A stretch of 6,475 nt of DNA from Pseudomonadota bacterium. GTDB lineage: Bacteria; Pseudomonadota; Gammaproteobacteria; Burkholderiales; Thiobacillaceae. The notes under the pieces were generated by a model, which was not told the DNA's origin, searched no databases, and saw nothing but the letters and a program-made list of their open reading frames with translations. Within the stretch, counting starts at the first letter, position 1. Every line of letters starts with the position of its first letter. Location of the stretch: NCBI GenBank assembly GCA_030836725.1, contig JAUPLV010000122.1, forward strand, positions 1-6,475, read 5' to 3'. Shown one piece after another: positions 5,968 through 6,475 of the stretch. Made by a program: the position numbers and the translations under genes.

Positions 5968-6168
5968 ATGAGCATCGCAAAAACCATCGAAGTGACGGCC
6001 AGTTCCAAAAAAGGGTTTGAGGACGCAATCAAGCAGGGCGTCGCGAAGGCGGCCGAGTCGCTGGAAAACATCACCGGCGCCTGGGTGATGGATCAGGAAG
6101 TGAAGGTGAACAAGGGCAAGATCACCGAATTCTCCGTCAGGATGAAACTGACCTTTGTCCTGAAGTAG
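5968..6168 (+). CDS. Dodecin, flavin-binding storage protein
   Basis: A 66-residue protein of full dodecin length. Dodecins assemble into hollow cytosolic dodecamers that bind flavins (FMN or riboflavin and breakdown products) in stacked pairs, buffering free flavin and limiting its photochemistry. The fold is visible as strand 1 (AKTIEVTASS), one helix (KGFEDAIKQGVAKAAESL), then GAWVMDQEVKV and GKITEFSVRMKLTFVLK as the two long strands. Trp39 in GAWV corresponds to the conserved flavin-stacking tryptophan. At the later position where many homologues have Gln or Arg (EYQV/EYRV) this protein has Ser56, a mild departure. The start is fixed by GGAGG upstream. The gene lies just after a flavin reductase-like gene and may be cotranscribed; the 80-base gap has no obvious terminator. 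Confidence 0.96.
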   Translation: MSIAKTIEVTASSKKGFEDAIKQGVAKAAESLENITGAWVMDQEVKVNKGKITEFSVRMKLTFVLK

Positions 6169-6182
6169 GTCGCACTTGGCAC

Positions 6183-6208
6183 GGGCACGCTTGCGCGAAG
6201 CCGTGCCC
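6183..6208 (+). terminator. Hairpin after dodecin, possible terminator
   Basis: GGGCACG (6183-6189) pairs with CGTGCCC (6202-6208), extended by CTT (6190-6192) with AAG (6198-6200) across a single bulged C at 6201, around a GCGCG loop. It begins 15 bases after the dodecin stop. No U tract follows, so termination may be weak or Rho-dependent; mRNA 3'-end protection is an alternative. The stem is clear, the function inferred. Confidence 0.5.
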
Positions 6209-6253
6209 GACGCTCGATCGCGCAGGAGTTCCCCCGCATCCATTGCGAAGCCG

Positions 6254-6259
6254 CATAAT
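6254..6259 (+). promoter_or_regulatory. Possible -10 box before the transporter gene
   Basis: CATAAT at 6254-6259 matches the -10 consensus at 5 of 6 positions and would start transcription near 6266. No good -35 lies at 16-18 bases upstream (the area is C-rich). Just downstream, GCCGC at 6275-6279 can pair with GCGGC at 6284-6288, a small hairpin close to the transporter start. Confidence 0.25.
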
Positions 6260-6299
6260 GCGCGCTGCGTTTTGGCCGCCTGCGCGGCAGTCTGAGTTC

Positions 6300-6475
6300 A
6301 TGCCCAATCTTCCCTACTGGCGCCTGTCCGGTTTCTATTTCTTCTACTTCGCCTTCGTCGGCGCGATGTCGCCGTTCTGGGGTCTGTACCTGCAGTCGCT
6401 GGCATTCAGTGCATTCCAGATCGGCGTGCTGATGTCGCTGCTGCAGGTGATGCGGATTTTTGCGCCCAACATCTG
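6300..6475 (+). CDS. MFS transporter, PPP/HcaT-like, N-terminal fragment
   Basis: The frame is open from ATG 6300 to the window edge: 58 codons plus two bases, so the gene is truncated by the window, not broken. The residues YWRLSGFYFFYFAFVGAMSP, then FWGLYLQSLAFSAFQIGVLM and SLLQVMRIFAPNI, give two membrane segments joined by a short loop. This pattern (an aromatic-rich first helix, PFW, then a GVLMSLLQVMRIFAP second helix) resembles the N terminus of the MFS_1-like family containing the E. coli 3-phenylpropionate transporter HcaT. The substrate cannot be inferred from this fragment, and many family members are only named by similarity. ATG 6300 has a weak ribosome site (GAG at 6294-6296), but the encoded protein begins as expected for the family. 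It is separated from dodecin by a hairpin and 131 bases, so it probably starts a new transcript. Confidence 0.85.
   Translation, partial: MPNLPYWRLSGFYFFYFAFVGAMSPFWGLYLQSLAFSAFQIGVLMSLLQVMRIFAPNI

Overview
The window reads as a GC-rich betaproteobacterial chromosome segment. The gene order ilvC-psd-pssA-leuA is a familiar betaproteobacterial arrangement, and the protein sequences fit that class; a Rhodocyclales- or Nitrosomonadales-type host is my inference. All genes lie on the + strand, are densely packed and look intact. I see no mobile element, CRISPR array, tRNA, rRNA or defence system.

Left part (1-3400): the last 43 codons of ilvC are followed by a 98-base spacer built of heptad-phased GTGAGGG/CCTCACC repeats in opposite orientations. 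Then come psd and pssA, 11 bases apart, which are two consecutive steps of phosphatidylethanolamine synthesis. After a 197-base regulatory gap comes leuA, the first committed step of leucine synthesis. That gap holds a probable leucine-rich leader peptide of 29 codons with three consecutive CTG codons, a plausible promoter placing the transcript start at or next to the peptide's own ATG, and RNA segments that can pair in mutually exclusive ways. This is the most interesting part of the window. A strong hairpin after leuA probably ends the transcript.

Right part (3401-6475): a polytopic membrane protein of the DUF2339 type, most likely starting at a TTG; then a flavin reductase-like split-barrel protein and a dodecin (flavin-storage protein), a pair that suggests local flavin handling; then the start of a major-facilitator transporter resembling the phenylpropionate (HcaT/PPP) family, cut by the window end. 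No gene-free stretch exceeds 300 bases.

No clearly undescribed multi-gene system is visible. The observations most worth following are the leuA leader region, the heptad inverted-repeat spacer, and the flavin reductase-dodecin pairing.
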